Shown: positions 42,801-50,210, numbered from the stretch's first letter. The stretch is 64,000 bases of DNA from Nematostella vectensis (GCF_932526225.1 NC_064046.1:13223708-13287707); one strand, 5' to 3'. Made by a program: numbers and translations. The notes: generated by a model not told the origin, from the letters alone.

Positions 42801-45800
42801 CTTTTGCTTACCATGACCTTATATGTCTGAGAATAATCCACTGATGTGTCTTAGAATCCTCAACCCATAAGCCCAATGGTGGAATAATTCTACTTACCAT
42901 GACCTTATGTCTGAGAATACTCTACAAATAAGTCCGCGGAATACTTTTGCTTACCATGACCTTATATGTCTGAGAATCCTCATCCCATAAGTCTACTGGT
43001 GTGACCATCCTGAGAAGATCGCCCACATGGAAAAGCAACTCTAGACAGGCGATCACCACGCGGGCATTATCGCACAGTACACCTGTAGTGGCTGGAATTG
43101 CTTTAGACAGCACAGCAATGCAGACTTCTTCTACTGATAGCTGGTCATACTGAAGAGCTTCCACGACTAGATCCTCTTCTTCCTCTTCACCAGCACTCAG
43201 GCTGGCACCATCTGTTTCTGTGGTCAGTGGGGAAGGTGTGTTGCTGTTGCCAGATATAATAATTGAGTGATCAGTTTCTCACAAACATAACAATGTAAGC
43301 ATGAGCAACTGTTATAAATACCAGAGTACTATGCAGTCATTAAGACACTAAATAGTACTACCAAATGCCAGTTTTCATAATTTGATTAGATCTGTACAGG
43401 ACCCGAAATGATCCCAGGACCCGAAATGATCCCCAAAAATACCCCAACTAATCCTCGGACCCGAAACGATACCGAGGAGTCCCCGAAATCAACCCCAAGG
43501 AATTGCGGTAATGGACCAAGGGAAAGCAGAAAAAATACTTGCAATTCTTGAAGCATAATAAAGGGTAACAGCGATTTGATTTCTAAACGCGACTTTAAAA
43601 TATTAAATTCCAACACAATACTTCTATTTATTACATTGCCCGGCTTTAAACCCATAGTCCAAAACAAATACACAACTTTAAATTGCTACTGAAAGGAATA
43701 CAGCACAAACATAGCACAGCTTTGCTCAGATCAACCAAACTTTTGACCTTCCATCACACTCTTAACATTTTGCGGTTCCGACACACGACTCCGACACTAT
43801 TAATCTCATTTCCGGTAAACATCACCCCTAAAAATTAATATTCATCTGACAACCAAACATGTATTTCACCACTAAATCCTTGTTCACACGAGCGAATATT
43901 TACCAACACATTTTAGGCAGCCGGTTTGGCCAAGAAGATGGAATGACAAAAGCACACTGAGTAATACACTCGAACAACCCATCTACTACCGATGCAAAAT
44001 ATTAAGAGGATGTGAAAGCAATATTATGTGAGTTTTGAATTTCCTCATGTAGTGCGTATACCCCGGCATGATCTCATGATATGATAGGTCTTTCATTCAC
44101 CGAAAACAAACATGCCAAAAAATAACTTTAAAACATTTCGCTTCCTATGTAAAGCAGCATGTCCCATCTGTAAAGACTTTCTTTTATGGCTTGTTATGTA
44201 AAAATGAATTATCCACGCCGGGCTCCTCAAATTACTATCACAGGAATTGTTAGTTGACCCCAATTTCTGACTGAACCACTGTATTTCCTCCGCAGTCGTA
44301 TATAAAAATCTTAATACTATAGTTTTAGTTAATGTAAATTTCCTTTAAATAACACAAACAAAGCTAAATGTTTCATATGTTTTTAAAACTGAAAGCAAAT
44401 CCTTACACATTCCTTTAGTTGTCCATTACTGTAATTTCTTGGGGTTCATTTTGGGGACTCTTGGGGATCGTTTCGGGTCCCGGGATCAGTTGGGGTACTT
44501 TTGGGGATCGTTTCGGGTCTGGGATCATTTCGGCTCCTGTACAGATAAGCCCTGTGGGTGTGGCTAAGGGGGTGACATATTAGGGTATTTTGATATGACA
44601 ACCAGTTGTGTTTTCATGAGTGGGAGCATTATTGGGCCCAAGTCAGACAAAGTTATGACAGATTAAAAAAAGAAATTTCTTCTCTTGATTACTAATCCAT
44701 AGTTTTCATAATCTAATAATCATGGCTATCATATTGTACATGAACAGTATCATGCTTAGAGATCAATGGCTTATCTGTGTTACCTTTTCAATCAAGAAAG
44801 AAAACGTCCTGGGAAACTACTTTGTCAAAACTTGTGGCAAGACTTGTTGAGACAAAGACAGTGGCGTGTAACACTTTATATGACAACAAATAAGATTCTT
44901 AGCTCATTTTTTTTCTTGCCACTGACACTGACACATTTTACCAAAGGCTTTTCTGTGTCTGTGTAAGTGACAGAAAGGGCCTTCCATGGAGTGTAAAGAG
45001 TGCTGTGCAACCAAATCTGGATATGGCCAATATATCTCAATGTCCATCTTATGACTTATTTGAGTTATTTGTATAAATCTCATAGCTGATGCCATACCAG
45101 TCCAATACCCTGACAAATATATCCATAGAATTGTTTCCATTGTTTTACAGTACCTCATTCTCTAATACGCTCCATTGGCCTAGATTGTTTTATAAAATGC
45201 CATGCATAAATGTGTTGGTGTATTGGACAACTGTTGCTGATGCAGCGGAAGATTGCATTACACACATGTTCTATCTGTAAAGATTTTAGTAAAACACATT
45301 ACCTGCTCTGGCCACCATCACCACTTTCACGCTCTTGTATCTGCTCTTGTTCTTCAGCAGATACTTTCATCTCCTGCGAGGGAACCCCTGCTGTTGGCTT
45401 AGAGCTTGTTCTCTTCCAACAATCTAACCACAAAGAAGAAGTATGATCACTTAAGAGAATGGAGACAGTCACGATAGCAAAGTAAGAGATGGCCATAACA
45501 ATCAGAAATTAAGCTTTTTATCTCCTAGAAGGCAATCCCTGCTGGTGACTCCATATCATTATTATTACTGTCTTCCTTGCCGTAATTTCATTGGATAAAA
45601 CATAACCGGCACAAAGGGATTCTAAGAAATAACTGGCCTCTTTTCACCTCAGTCCTTCTGCCTACACATTGTTCTTTCTGTTTTTTTACAATGCCTGCAG
45701 TGATGTTATTTGATAGGATTTAACTGGTAGAAAGATGTTTCAAGACTATAACTGGGCTCTGTGCAATACCAAGTGCCTGCCAGCATCTCTTTACCATTGT

Positions 45801-48800
45801 CAGGACAAAAAAGGGCTGGGTCAGAAGTTGCCATTAGCCGACGCTGCACATGTTGGCAGAGGCTGGTAAGACAGTTGAGGGTGCTGAGAAGTAGGGTGTC
45901 ATCTGTTGTATTTCTACTGGTGTCAAGGATATCAAGAAGGGTCTGAAAACAAAGGGTAACCAATAAGTAACCAATGGTTCTGATTTAGAAATAACAGGAT
46001 GCCCAGTGAGTCAGGGAAAAATTCTTGTAACACAGGACTTCTGGTTAATAAAAAAGATATCCAATAAGCAAAAGAAGCCAAGTGAACCAGTAAGAAATCA
46101 AGGAATAATAGAGTACCTAGTAAATAAGGGAAAGATCCAAGAAACACAGGATGCCCAGTTTATAAGGGTAAAATCCAAGAAGTACAGTATGCCCAGTAAA
46201 TACAGGAAAGATCAAAGAAACACATGCCCCCCCCCCCCCCCCCATAGGATGCCTAGTAAATAAGGGTTTAGATTCAAGTAACACAAGATGCCACAAAGGA
46301 AGCCAAGTAAATAAGGTTAAGATCCAAGAAACACCGGATGCCCAGTAAATAAGGTTAAGATCCAAGAAACATAAGATGCCAAGTAAATAAGGGTTAGATC
46401 CAAGAAACAAAGATTGCCCAGTAAATATGGGTAAAATAGGGTTATAATAAAACAAAAACTAAGGATGCCATGTATAAATTCAGGAAACAAAATATGACTA
46501 GTGAATCAGGGAAAGAGAAAGGTAATGTGAATTATAGAGATTCAAGAAATGCAGGGTGACCAATGACTTTGAGGAAGATTAAAAAAAAGAATCATGACAC
46601 ACAGGAGGACCAGTGATTCAAGTATTAAATACAAAGGATAACTATTCAGAGAATAATTAATGTAACACAGTATGACCACTGATCAGGGAAAGATTCACAA
46701 ACACAGGGTGACCAATTGATCAGGAATGGTTCATGTAACAGACAAGGACCACTGACCAGGGAAGGATTCACAAACACAGGATAACCAGTGATTCAGGAAA
46801 TGATCTATATAACACAGGATGACCACTAATCATCAGGAAACTATTTGTGTAACACAGGACAACCTTTGATCAGGGAAAGATTTGCAAACACAACATGGCC
46901 ACTGATTATCATGGATCACACAATATGACCACTGATTACAGGAAAAAGGCGCAAACAAAGGTTGACAGGAATAGATCAGACACATTTGGGAAACAAAGAG
47001 TGACCCCAGATACTACTAACCCTAAATACACTTGGTCTTTGTAGAAATATTTCTGCTGGAAAATCTTTAAAGAGAACATCACTGAGAAACTCGCAGGATT
47101 GTGCCACTAGTGTGGGGCTGCGGCTTTGAAGTCGGCTATCCGTGGCTGTCAAAACATGTCTATCACTGACAGACAGGGACATCCAACGGAAGAATGTTAA
47201 GGCTGTGCTTTCCAGTTGAGCAGTGTCTTAAAGTCAAATACAAACAGTATCCTGAGCATGACATAGATAGTATAAAATTACATGACAATGGTAGGAATAA
47301 AAATGTCACATTTATAGGGGTCCAACAATATGATACTTTATAAACATTAATAATTCTCATGCGGCCTTTTAACACATTTTGAGCTAAATTCAAGTGAAAG
47401 TACAGCCACCACAAAAGTTATGGTGTGGAAACTGTTGCAAAGTCAAATAGCAAAAAAAGATGAGGAAGGAAGAGTAAGTGAAAGTAGCAATACTCTGTTA
47501 GGAAAATTAATGACCTTATTCATTAATGGAACTGCTTAAAACGATAGTCTCTTACCATGTGATCTGGAAGTACTTCGAGACCCTTGCGGCATGTTGGATT
47601 GGGATGGGATGGGAACAAGATCCTCAGCAAAGTAACCCTGGGGCTTGCCGAACTGAGGAATACTCTGACTTGAGGCAAGCCCATGAGGGGGGCCTTCCTT
47701 GGACAAGATGGGGCAAGATGATGACTTGAGCTGGCCACGCCCATTCTCTGAAGTTCCTGAGAATAGAGTGTTCTTCAAAGACCAGTGGCAGAGATTATAA
47801 TACTGTTAAGTAATTGTCAACAGAAAATCTATTTTTTCACACACATGGCTATCAAAGAACATGATTTTGAGGTACCATGAGGACCAGCTTATTTATCCTA
47901 TAATGCAGGGGTTTCATTAAGGCACAGAAGCTCAAGGTTCTGCCAGCTACTGGGCCTAAATGAAACCCCTGTTTATTTTCCAAGCACCAACTACTTTAAA
48001 AAAAAATGATTAATGTTTTATTTTGACTAATAACTTCCACCTTCTACTTATCAATCTCCACTGCCTATTCTGAGAATGAAACCCCTGTAATGTAGTGCAA
48101 TGTTGTTAGCAGTTTGCCCATACTATCACCTGTATCAACAACAGCATCATTATTCCCTGGCTGAACACCGTGACCTTTATACAAACACCATTCATCATGT
48201 TTATCGTCCACATCTTGCGGTAGTCTAAGAAGCTGATGGATGACGTTGTCAACATCCTGGTAAAGATCTGGACTTATATCCTGTCGCAGCTGAGATAGGA
48301 ATTCTATTGTGCCAATACTCAGCAAGATCTGTGCTGCCGACACATGCTGTGTAAAGTAATTTGCTTTCTCAAATAAGTGGTACAGTACTGATGGGTATTA
48401 CTGTTGGATTGTACAGTAATTGGTCTGTTCCCTGTTGGGTTGTTGGATATTGGGTATTTGGATATTGAACTATAGAGCTACATGGGTTATTCTTCTGTTG
48501 GGCAGTTGTAGAGCTATCGGATTGTTGGGCTGTTGTGTATTAGGCCAATTAGCTGAATAGACCATTTTGGGCTGTTAGGCATTGATTGATGCTTTTTACA
48601 GTAGTACCATGTTTCCTTTTAACTCTGGCTGGCCCATTGAAAAACTACATCCTAGCACTGTATTAAAAGTGGTATTATCTCAGGACACATTGAGCTGCGC
48701 ATTTGCCATTCGCCATTTTCCGTTTGCACTGACAACGTTATTTGAAATAGATGTATACAAAGCTATAAGGTTCAATACCATAAAATTGAAGGCTTCCCTC

Positions 48801-49504
48801 CTTGTTTTGATGTCCCCAATTATGTTACAATTTTTAAAATGCAATTGCCACTGAAAGCTAACAGCCATATTATTTTCCCAAAAATTTTGCATTGGTGGAA
48901 AAGCTTAAACATACCTTGGATAGTTTTTCAAGGAGCTCTAGAACTTCTTTTTTTAGTGGAGCAGAGGGGGAATTAAACCATTCTAATAGCCTGATCAACA
49001 GCTCTCTCTCCTGCACTAAATCTGACACACATATCAGCTTGTGTTCAAGCTTGAACAGGATGTTCTTCAATGCACGAACCCTGATCTCCTCAACTTGGTG
49101 GCCTATTTCAATAAGTCAAATTACAATAAACTAAAGAATATAAAAATCTGTTTTCAATAAAGTCTTATGGGAATGAAGACTGAGATAAGGTGCAAGCTGC
49201 ATTAGGCGAGTGGCTTAAGATTTTGGACTCTTCACAAGTCTTGTTTTTGTGGAATGTTCTTACATTGTCTGGATCCACTCGCATTTTCAAATATTATTTA
49301 CTGTAAGTATATCACCCGATTTCACAAGATTTCTGTCCAAGTTGGGTTGACAGCTATGTTATTCTGCCAATACATGCAAAATGACAGTGCAACTGGTAGG
49401 CATTACTTACTCAGCTTTTGTATGAATTGTTGCAGTACCACATTTATTGGCGGCAAAATAGCAGTCGAATTATCAGTTTCCTCTAAACTTTTCACGTCCG
49501 CCAT
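1..49504 (-). CDS. RTTN: Rotatin, centriole/cilium ARM-repeat protein; 23 exons, 3' end beyond left edge
   Basis: Rotatin is a large armadillo-like protein of centrioles and basal bodies (Drosophila Ana3), needed for centriole integrity, ciliogenesis and left-right patterning. The call rests on the N-terminus: exons 1-2 encode [20 protein letters not shown] followed by [20 protein letters not shown], which matches the conserved rotatin N-terminal domain. Exon 5 carries [11 protein letters not shown], also typical. Exons, with phases consistent throughout: 49504-49411, 49102-48915, 48346-48130, 47756-47556, 47202-47021, 45942-45795, 45423-45303, 43243-42955, 41899-41717, 39480-39268, 37692-37494, 37134-36965, 33107-32516, 32097-31952, 31157-30928, 29426-29187, 28796-28572, 27989-27701, 7152-7024, 6455-6207, 3224-2818, 2204-2001, 1018-774 (end uncertain). 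They give about 1,720 codons; human rotatin is about 2,226 aa, so roughly 500 residues should lie to the left. Several introns hold minisatellites built from the adjacent splice site. Confidence 0.93.
774..1018 (-). CDS. RTTN: RTTN exon 23, running into an in-frame 36-codon tandem repeat
   Basis: The acceptor is placed after CCTGTCCAAAG, because that keeps the phase with exon 22 and opens the frame [15 protein letters not shown], then [20 protein letters not shown]. The exon probably ends at the first CAG|GTAAGC donor (774/773). The exon end and donor are repeated every 108 bp to the left edge, and the RTTN frame stays open through all eight copies. The true 3' end could therefore be any of eight donors (774, 666, 558, 450, 342, 234, 126, 18) or lie outside the window. 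Confidence 0.7.
1396..1845. repeat. Minisatellite, about 41 bp x 11
   Basis: The unit is built around GCATGGTACACTTTGTATTG and GTGGCCACGGTAGCGCG. It lies in RTTN intron 22, about 155 bp from the exon 22 donor. It is CpG-rich compared with the flanks. I see no copy of an exon edge in the unit. Confidence 0.9.
2001..3224 (-). CDS. RTTN: RTTN exons 21 and 22: Ser/Thr-rich linker then helical segment
   Basis: Exon 21 (3224-2818, acceptor TTTTTCACAG, donor GTGAGT) starts with [20 protein letters not shown] and continues as a low-complexity Ser/Thr/Pro linker (residues about 1436-1570). Exon 22 (2204-2001, donor GTGAGA) ends with a hydrophobic helix ([16 protein letters not shown]). A 48 bp repeat starts exactly at the exon 21 donor. 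Confidence 0.82.
2582..2820 (-). repeat. 48 bp tandem repeat x 5 starting at the RTTN exon 21 donor
   Basis: The first unit on the minus strand starts with the real donor, GG|GTGAGTCCAGTC. Later units read GG|GTTAGTCCAGTC, so each keeps a GT donor-like site. The rest of the unit contains CACATGTTCGGCTCACAAGA on the plus strand. Reading through the real donor meets a stop at once (GG|G TGA), so using a decoy would truncate RTTN. Confidence 0.92.
3405..4917. repeat. CT-rich minisatellite, about 48 bp x 31
   Basis: The unit contains CAACCCACAATGGCATCTAT, then TTATCTCTCC and a variable (CT)n run, then TATCAAGCG. Length variation between copies is almost entirely in the (CT)n part. It fills most of RTTN intron 20. 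A 12 nt scrap of the unit also lies at about 3245, near the exon 21 acceptor. Long ORFs on both strands here are by-products of the period. Confidence 0.95.
5385..5700. repeat. About 84 bp tandem repeat, roughly 4 copies
   Basis: The units share ACACCCGAGAAAGGGAA, TTATATTGGTGCTAATTCG and ACACACTATACTACTTA. The array lies in RTTN intron 20 and has no evident link to an exon edge. Confidence 0.85.
5756..6090. mobile_element. Foldback/MITE-like element
   Basis: Two nested inverted repeats are visible. The arms 5857-5920 and 6022-6084 are complementary, sharing CCAAGGGATACTGGATGAT and TTTTTGCATTATTTTCTTC. Around and between them, sequence near 5760-5825 and 5935-6020 resembles the two ends of the element at 34,378-34,635 (CCAGCAGGCA and a GTTCTACTGT-like end). 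It lies in RTTN intron 20 next to exon 20. Confidence 0.6.
6207..7152 (-). CDS. RTTN: RTTN exons 19 and 20
   Basis: Exon 19 (7152-7024) has acceptor TTTGTCCCTGTAG and encodes [15 protein letters not shown] through [10 protein letters not shown], with donor GTATGT. Exon 20 (6455-6207) encodes [20 protein letters not shown] to GDCGMVRHQ, with donor GTAAGG. Both are phase 0 at both ends. Together they cover residues about 1310-1435. The satellite of intron 18 stops about 30 bp before the exon 19 acceptor. Confidence 0.85.
7180..24310. repeat. 17 kb satellite of 49 bp and 78 bp units with higher-order blocks
   Basis: All units share GTGGTACGTGACATATATCA and TTGCGTCAATAACAT. The 49 bp form adds TTAAAGTGACTATA or CTAACGTGACTATA. 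The 78 bp form adds TGTAACGATACAAACC and CTGCACTCCGCTAA. Units are arranged in blocks repeated almost perfectly: the same 555 bp segment starts at 8592, 11068, 13103, 15949, 18570 and 21416 (spacings 2476, 2035, 2846, 2621 and 2846 bp). The segment at 22.2-24.3 kb is less regular. The array fills RTTN intron 18. Confidence 0.97.
24311..27060 (-). repeat. 95/98 bp tandem repeat, about 28 copies, derived from the RTTN exon 18 end
   Basis: On the minus strand the unit reads AAGACAAGAGACCTATTGAG, then GTAGTAGCATACTATCATCA, then ATAAAG|GTTACTAACG. This aligns to the exon 18 end AAGGGCAAGAGCCCTATGGA, GCAGTAGTATGTTACGCTCG, ATACAG|GTAAGTAACG. The donor GTAAGT has become GTTACT in every copy I read. 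Two length forms differ by a 3 nt indel (GGAGGTC versus GGTC). Confidence 0.93.
27061..27760 (-). repeat. Degenerate repeat, 4-5 units of about 102-125 bp, next to RTTN exon 18
   Basis: These units are the closest relatives of the exon 18 3' end. The first decoy, 102 nt past the real donor, still has CAG|GTAAGT (donor at 27598). The next ones read CAG|GATACT, CAG|GATAGT and CAG|GTTAGT. The units also carry the TCACGTGACTATGGTG and GTGACATATATAATTGCGT segments that became the 7-24 kb satellite. This segment therefore links exon 18 to both large arrays. Confidence 0.85.
27701..27989 (-). CDS. RTTN: RTTN exon 18, whose donor borders the 20.5 kb repetitive intron
   Basis: Residues about 1213-1309 read [20 protein letters not shown], later [20 protein letters not shown], ending SSMLRSLIQ at donor GTAAGT (27700). 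The acceptor is TCTGCTTTAAG. The exon's last about 60 nt and its donor look like the founder of the arrays filling intron 18. A second intact donor, 102 nt downstream and in frame, would add 34 codons that again end in SSMLRSLIQ. Confidence 0.85.
27990..28571 (-). other. RTTN: RTTN intron 17
   Basis: This AT-rich sequence has A/T homopolymers and no repeat or second gene that I can see. Exon 17 (28796-28572) on its right encodes [20 protein letters not shown] through [10 protein letters not shown]. Confidence 0.7.
29427..30927 (-). other. RTTN: RTTN intron 15
   Basis: Unique AT-rich sequence. Apart from the tRNA-like segment at 30,560-30,640 I see no gene. Exon 16 (29426-29187), to its left, is read in a frame different from the longest ORF there. 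The true frame gives [20 protein letters not shown] and ends TLQWQEALE. Confidence 0.65.
30560..30640 (-). other. tRNA-like segment (possible tRNA-derived SINE head or tRNA relic)
   Basis: The minus strand shows a B-box-like GGGTTCGGTTCCCG with a 4 bp T-stem, CGGG/CCCG. Upstream, TTAGAGCGTTAGCG resembles a D-arm. I could not form a full acceptor stem, so an intact tRNA is not supported. Confidence 0.3.
31590..31738. repeat. 51 bp tandem repeat x 3
   Basis: The units share GAGGTCCCTCAGTACAAGTT and GCAATGAGACACGACTGA. The array lies in RTTN intron 14, about 210 bp past the exon 14 donor. No exon sequence is evident in it. Confidence 0.88.
31952..32097 (-). CDS. RTTN: RTTN exon 14, whose acceptor is duplicated in tandem upstream
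   Basis: The exon encodes [20 protein letters not shown] through ELVPACLK (residues about 933-981), with acceptor TTGACCAG and donor GTGAGA. Its first about 25 nt and the acceptor recur in a roughly 67 bp repeat in the upstream intron. Confidence 0.85.
32075..32390 (-). repeat. About 67 bp tandem repeat (4-5 units) containing the RTTN exon 14 acceptor
   Basis: On the minus strand each unit has TGTTTTGTTGACCAG, then ACACTAATTATTGGAACAG and TGTCAAGATGTG. The last unit is the real junction, TTCTGTTGACCAG|ACCC followed by TCATTGGCACAGTGTCGTG. The acceptor plus the first about 25 nt of exon 14 are therefore duplicated upstream. Two decoys keep GACCAG exactly; two are degenerate. Confidence 0.85.
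32516..33107 (-). CDS. RTTN: RTTN exon 13, the longest exon
   Basis: This 592 bp exon covers residues about 736-932. Leucine-rich ARM-like helices are visible ([20 protein letters not shown], and [20 protein letters not shown] with [12 protein letters not shown]). The acceptor is TTTTCTTCAG and the donor is GTATGT. It lies just past intron 12, the intron that contains the nested GPCR gene. Confidence 0.9.
34190..34330. repeat. Dispersed repeat, copy 1
   Basis: ATATCGTCAATAACGTACCA, TTAACCG and a GACATTCT end match the segment at 55,950-56,070 in the same order and orientation over about 120 bp. It lies in RTTN intron 12, beside the MITE-like element. Confidence 0.6.
34378..34635. mobile_element. 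MITE-like element with about 60 bp terminal inverted repeats
   Basis: The left end (34381-34445) and right end (34565-34630) are inverted copies sharing CGAGGCTTGCACTGTA, TTATGCGTCCT and AGTGGAACT. The internal part is about 120 bp and noncoding. It lies in RTTN intron 12, downstream of the GPCR. A related, rearranged copy is at 5756-6090. Confidence 0.75.
34787..35770 (-). CDS. Intronless class A (rhodopsin-like) GPCR nested in RTTN intron 12
   Basis: The product is 327 aa, the length expected of a complete class A receptor, with seven hydrophobic segments. The N-terminus has a glycosylation sequon (NTS, residues 4-6). TM1 carries AANSVAL. TM2 has the LTLADLLVG motif with the sodium-site Asp. 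TM3 ends ERAYAI in place of DRY. TM4 has the conserved Trp (SLTWGFAV). TM6 has FLCFLP in place of CWxP. TM7 reads NSFINFVLY in place of NPxxY. I see no Cys at the start of TM3, so the usual extracellular disulfide may be absent. The gene is a single exon on the same strand as RTTN. The ligand cannot be predicted. Intronless orphan receptors of this kind are frequent in cnidarians, which is family knowledge and not proof. Confidence 0.88.
   Translation of the reverse strand: MSYNTSGTEESVQLTYLVQLPEAVIIIAANSVALAVFLRKTFRLKKSVYLLINLTLADLLVGVSLALMALHNLGELTRDALYSVASMVNWMSILVSLYSFTAIAAERAYAILAPIKHRMLGAKQYILWISLTWGFAVIGEFHTIMAHFRPQLFHHGYIFLALKITLALLSLVIILGCYTAILVRVRYSTPVNPRRGGNLKLTLTLFIATLLSFLCFLPAATLALHVTWFDRTAGSYYSYLTPVLHLNSFINFVLYSSRMPEFRRELCAIFARCCPRSCALSTQISSLNFESSRQTSVIVMNNLRMSGGTRIAAMRITQTTSYSNTSP
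37693..39267 (-). other. RTTN: RTTN intron 10
   Basis: AT-rich noncoding DNA apart from the short plus-strand ORF at 38,324. Exon 10 (39480-39268) encodes [20 protein letters not shown] to LLKFATEK. Exon 11 (37692-37494) encodes [20 protein letters not shown] onward to ILAHYDS. Confidence 0.65.
38324..38464 (+). pseudogene. Short ORF, possible transposon/recombinase-like protein fragment
   Basis: The 46-residue ORF reads [20 protein letters not shown], then [20 protein letters not shown], then TSHFRA and stop. It resembles the N-terminal segment of tyrosine-recombinase-like proteins that are repetitive in cnidarian genomes, but only by general pattern (RF start, KxTxxDxxLLKxYL). It is on the strand opposite RTTN, in intron 10, and nothing downstream continues it. 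Confidence 0.3.
39481..41716 (-). other. RTTN: RTTN intron 9
   Basis: This 2.2 kb stretch is AT-rich with no gene or array that I can support. A GC-richer patch at about 41,190-41,340 contains CAAAATGGCGGAAG, a YY1-like motif. It could be a small element or regulatory patch, but that is speculation. Confidence 0.6.
41955..42135 (-). repeat. Polypyrimidine minisatellite upstream of the RTTN exon 9 acceptor
   Basis: On the minus strand, units of about 14-15 nt read TTTCTCTACTCTTG and TTTCTCTACTCTGG for roughly 180 nt. The array ends about 55 nt before the exon 9 acceptor (TCATTTCAG at 41,900), so the pre-mRNA carries an unusually long pyrimidine tract there. Confidence 0.8.
42258..42955 (-). 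repeat. Decoy-donor array: RTTN exon 8 end and donor repeated about 10 times
   Basis: Each unit (about 55-90 bp) carries a version of GAGGATTCTCAGACATATAA followed by GGTCATG|GTAAGC. Most copies keep ATG|GTAAG exactly. The real junction at 42955/42954 is the exon-proximal copy. Copies are near 42893, 42809, 42752, 42664, 42602, 42515, 42455, 42389, 42334 and 42272. Read-through past the real donor meets TAG within 11 codons, so decoy use would truncate RTTN. Confidence 0.9.
42955..43243 (-). CDS. RTTN: RTTN exon 8, whose 3' end seeds a decoy-donor array
   Basis: This exon encodes residues about 384-480. An acidic linker ([10 protein letters not shown]) is followed by helices of the ARM-like type ([20 protein letters not shown], then [19 protein letters not shown]). 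It ends with DSQTYKVM and donor GTAAGC at 42954. The acceptor is CTGGCAACAG. The last about 35 nt plus the donor are repeated many times downstream in the intron (see the repeat at 42258-42955). Confidence 0.88.
43392..44544. mobile_element. Non-autonomous DNA transposon, 1.15 kb, with long inverted ends
   Basis: The left end begins CTGTACAGGACCCGAAATGA and the right end is its inverse (TCATTTCGGCTCCTGTACAG). Inverted similarity extends about 120 bp inward and includes repeated subterminal motifs (GGGGATCGTTTCGGGTC on the right, its complement on the left). The interior is AT-rich with no transposase ORF. AT flanks both ends, so a 2 bp target duplication cannot be told apart from the inverted repeat. 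It sits in RTTN intron 7. Confidence 0.8.
45990..46985. repeat. Degenerate minisatellite, about 40 bp x 20 or more
   Basis: The units share GATCCAAGAAACACAGGATG and CCCAGTAAATAAGG, drifting rightwards to GATTCACAAACACAGGGTGA. A C17 run lies at about 46,227. The array fills RTTN intron 5. Its most exon-proximal part, on the minus strand, follows the exon 5 donor (AGG|GTTAGT) within about 20 nt. Confidence 0.85.
48915..49504 (-). CDS. RTTN: RTTN exons 1 and 2: start codon and conserved N-terminal domain
   Basis: The ATG at 49504 opens [13 protein letters not shown] and leads into [11 protein letters not shown]. Exon 1 ends at 49411 with donor GTAAGT in phase 1. Exon 2 runs 49102-48915, after acceptor AATAG and before donor GTATGT. 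It encodes residues 32-94, the most conserved stretch of the gene and the basis of the rotatin assignment. The start is chosen because no in-frame Met lies upstream before the promoter region and the conserved domain begins about 30 residues later. Confidence 0.9.
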
Positions 49505-50210
49505 TTCCTCCTATTATGAGCTCGATGTTACATCACTTGATTACCTGGAAAGAAAATCGATTCCAGGTTACTATTTCAGGTACGTCAACTTCGCAGAGGA
49601 TGTAGCACGATAAAGAAATATTTGTGACGTTTTGCTCAATTTCTTTCGGGGAAAAATGACATGGCGCAACAAAATCCTTACCCATGAAGTAAAACAGTAA
49701 ATCCACGAGACGCCAGTCTCACCTGTAATTGAAAACTAAAAAACCTTGTGACCCTGGAAAAACTGCGGAAGAAGACATTCTGTAGTCTATAAATTTACGT
49801 TTGGTAGATTTTAGATTTGTTTTTGTAAGTTTTGTTTCCAAAATTTGGCGCCGAAGAAAACTTTGAGCCCCCAATGGAAACATCCAGCAGTTGTTGTTTT
49901 TACACCACAGGGATACCACAATTAGCCCGCGTTTCGTACATTACCTATATTTCGCCAAAAAATAGAAGTTGAGAAGATGAAGTACAGAAGAAGGCTCCCC
50001 TGTTTCAAAAGATAGCATTTTCATTGAAACCTTATACATAAAATTCATTGTTTAGGCTATTTCACACTATTTAAATTTATTTTGGGTCAGCGGTATAACG
50101 AATTAGGTACGGGCATTCTGGGTAAGCCTTACGTCACACCGGCGTCGGCCATCTTGGATTTCGTCTCGTTGTAGTTGCATCACAACTGAACAGTTCGCTG
50201 TTTTCTGGCC
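49505..50210. promoter_or_regulatory. Shared divergent promoter region of RTTN and UQCRFS1
   Basis: About 700 bp separates two divergent start codons, with no other gene between them. GGCCATCTTGGATTT, at about 50,146 and just upstream of the UQCRFS1 start, matches the YY1 consensus (inverse of CAAGATGGC). That motif is common near the start sites of nuclear mitochondrial genes. AAATGGCGG overlaps the RTTN start codon. No TATA box in a convincing position was seen. Confidence 0.55.
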
